Source: Novosphingobium mangrovisedimenti (GTDB lineage: Bacteria > Pseudomonadota > Alphaproteobacteria > Sphingomonadales > Sphingomonadaceae). Taken from it: 64,000 nt of DNA. Of the stretch, positions 63,547 through 64,000 are shown piece after piece. The position numbers were made by a program, and so were the translations under genes. Each line of letters begins with the position of its first letter. Positions within the stretch are counted from its first letter, which is position 1. Below the pieces are notes generated by a model that searched no databases, was not told the DNA's origin, and saw nothing but the letters and a program-made list of their open reading frames with translations. Location of the stretch: positions 1-64,000 of the forward strand of contig NZ_JANZXA010000004.1 in the NCBI RefSeq assembly GCF_025153475.1, read 5' to 3'.

Positions 63547-64000
63547 TCGTCGTCCCACGTCGGCAACGAGATGACGAGGCGGGCGCCCGGCGCGCCATCG
63601 GTCCGGTCGGTCGCCACCAGCTTGCCGAAGTGCGCCTCGATGATGGTGCGGGCGATCGCCAGGCCCAGTCCGGAATGCTTGCCGAACTCCTCGCGAGAGG
63701 GGCGCAGCGAGTGGAACCGCTCGAAGATGCGTTCGCGCGCGGAGGCGGGGATGCCGGGGCCGCGGTCGGACACGGCGATCTTCACCCGGCCCTCGACGCT
63801 GGAGAGCGTGATTTCGATCGGGCTTCCCACGGGCGAGAAGGACACGGCATTGTCGAGCAGGTTCTGCAGCACGCGTTCGAGCCGCGCCGGATCGCCGGGC
63901 ACGACCAGCGGGTCGGAGCCCTCGCGCACGATGGCGACGGGACTGCTGCCGTTGACGCCGCGCTGGTCCCGCTCCGCGACGAGGGCCTGCACCAGCCTCA
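63543..64000 (-). CDS. Sensor histidine kinase, C-terminal part (ChvG-like; partial)
   Basis: The frame enters from the right edge on the minus strand, so the N-terminus and sensor domain are missing. Visible are the catalytic ATPase motifs: LERVLQNLLDNAVSFSPVG (N box), AVSDRGPGIPASARERIFERFHSLRPSREEFGKHSGLGLAIARTIIEAHFG (G boxes). Position directly upstream of hprK, followed by rapZ, EIIA and ptsH, matches the chvG/exoS location of alphaproteobacteria, where it controls envelope and acid-stress responses. Confidence 0.9.
   Translation of the reverse strand, partial: RLVQALVAERDQRGVNGSSPVAIVREGSDPLVVPGDPARLERVLQNLLDNAVSFSPVGSPIEITLSSVEGRVKIAVSDRGPGIPASARERIFERFHSLRPSREEFGKHSGLGLAIARTIIEAHFGKLVATDRTDGAPGARLVISLPTWDDE

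Overview
This window looks like chromosomal DNA of a GC-rich alphaproteobacterium of the order Sphingomonadales, most likely a Novosphingobium or a close relative. The evidence is the codon use, an ALAS-type (C4-pathway) hemA, the block histidine kinase - hprK - rapZ - EIIA - HPr, TonB-dependent receptors, and three families of dispersed palindromic repeats of the kind I associate with sphingomonad genomes. The genus is an inference. I saw no rRNA, tRNA or CRISPR array.

Layout. 1-3.3 kb is accessory DNA: the 3' end of an IS630-type transposase, a visibly AT-richer three-gene minus-strand operon (two-TM membrane protein, ImmA/IrrE metallopeptidase, Beta_protein-family protein), and a HigBA-like toxin-antitoxin pair with a palindromic operator. 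3.5-8 kb holds lineage-type hypothetical genes: a terminase-small-subunit-like HTH protein, an acyltransferase, a LuxR-HTH membrane protein, a small membrane protein and a RadC/JAB protein. Phosphoglucomutase follows. 9.7-14.4 kb is a catabolic-looking locus: P450 and MarR on the minus strand, diverging across a perfect palindrome from a luciferase-like monooxygenase and an FMN-dependent alpha-hydroxy-acid dehydrogenase, with an EthD-like N-terminal remnant behind them. An alpha/beta hydrolase and a TonB receptor lie just past trmL and malQ (17-21 kb).

21-35 kb is mostly housekeeping: arylamine N-acetyltransferase, moaB, lytic transglycosylase, a UDG-like protein, ETF-quinone oxidoreductase, a DUF559 nuclease-like protein, ispE, N-formylglutamate amidohydrolase, ilvD, a small lipoprotein, nnr, an RlmD-type methyltransferase, a GreA/GreB-like factor and a LuxR-HTH/DUF4019 protein. 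35.7-39.5 kb carries a MAPEG protein, a threonine/serine dehydratase and btaB-btaA for betaine lipids. 39.7-45.1 kb is a polyamine block (carboxynorspermidine synthase, carboxynorspermidine decarboxylase, ornithine/lysine decarboxylase), interrupted by a divergent SDR/Crp pair and carrying a probable speF-type RNA leader. 45-57.6 kb has an OYE-type reductase, hemA, murI, plsY, dprA, topA and a GT39-like glycosyltransferase. 57.8-64 kb has def, rmuC, a META lipoprotein, a TrmH-like methyltransferase and the HPr/EIIA/RapZ/HprK/sensor-kinase regulatory block, whose kinase runs off the right edge.

The best candidates for something undescribed are the three-gene operon at 277-2362, the P450/LLM/FMN-dehydrogenase locus with its operator, a 34-bp strictly alternating pyrimidine-purine tract upstream of topA, and genes that have captured dispersed repeats as coding sequence (a lipoprotein signal peptide and a DUF559 C-terminus).
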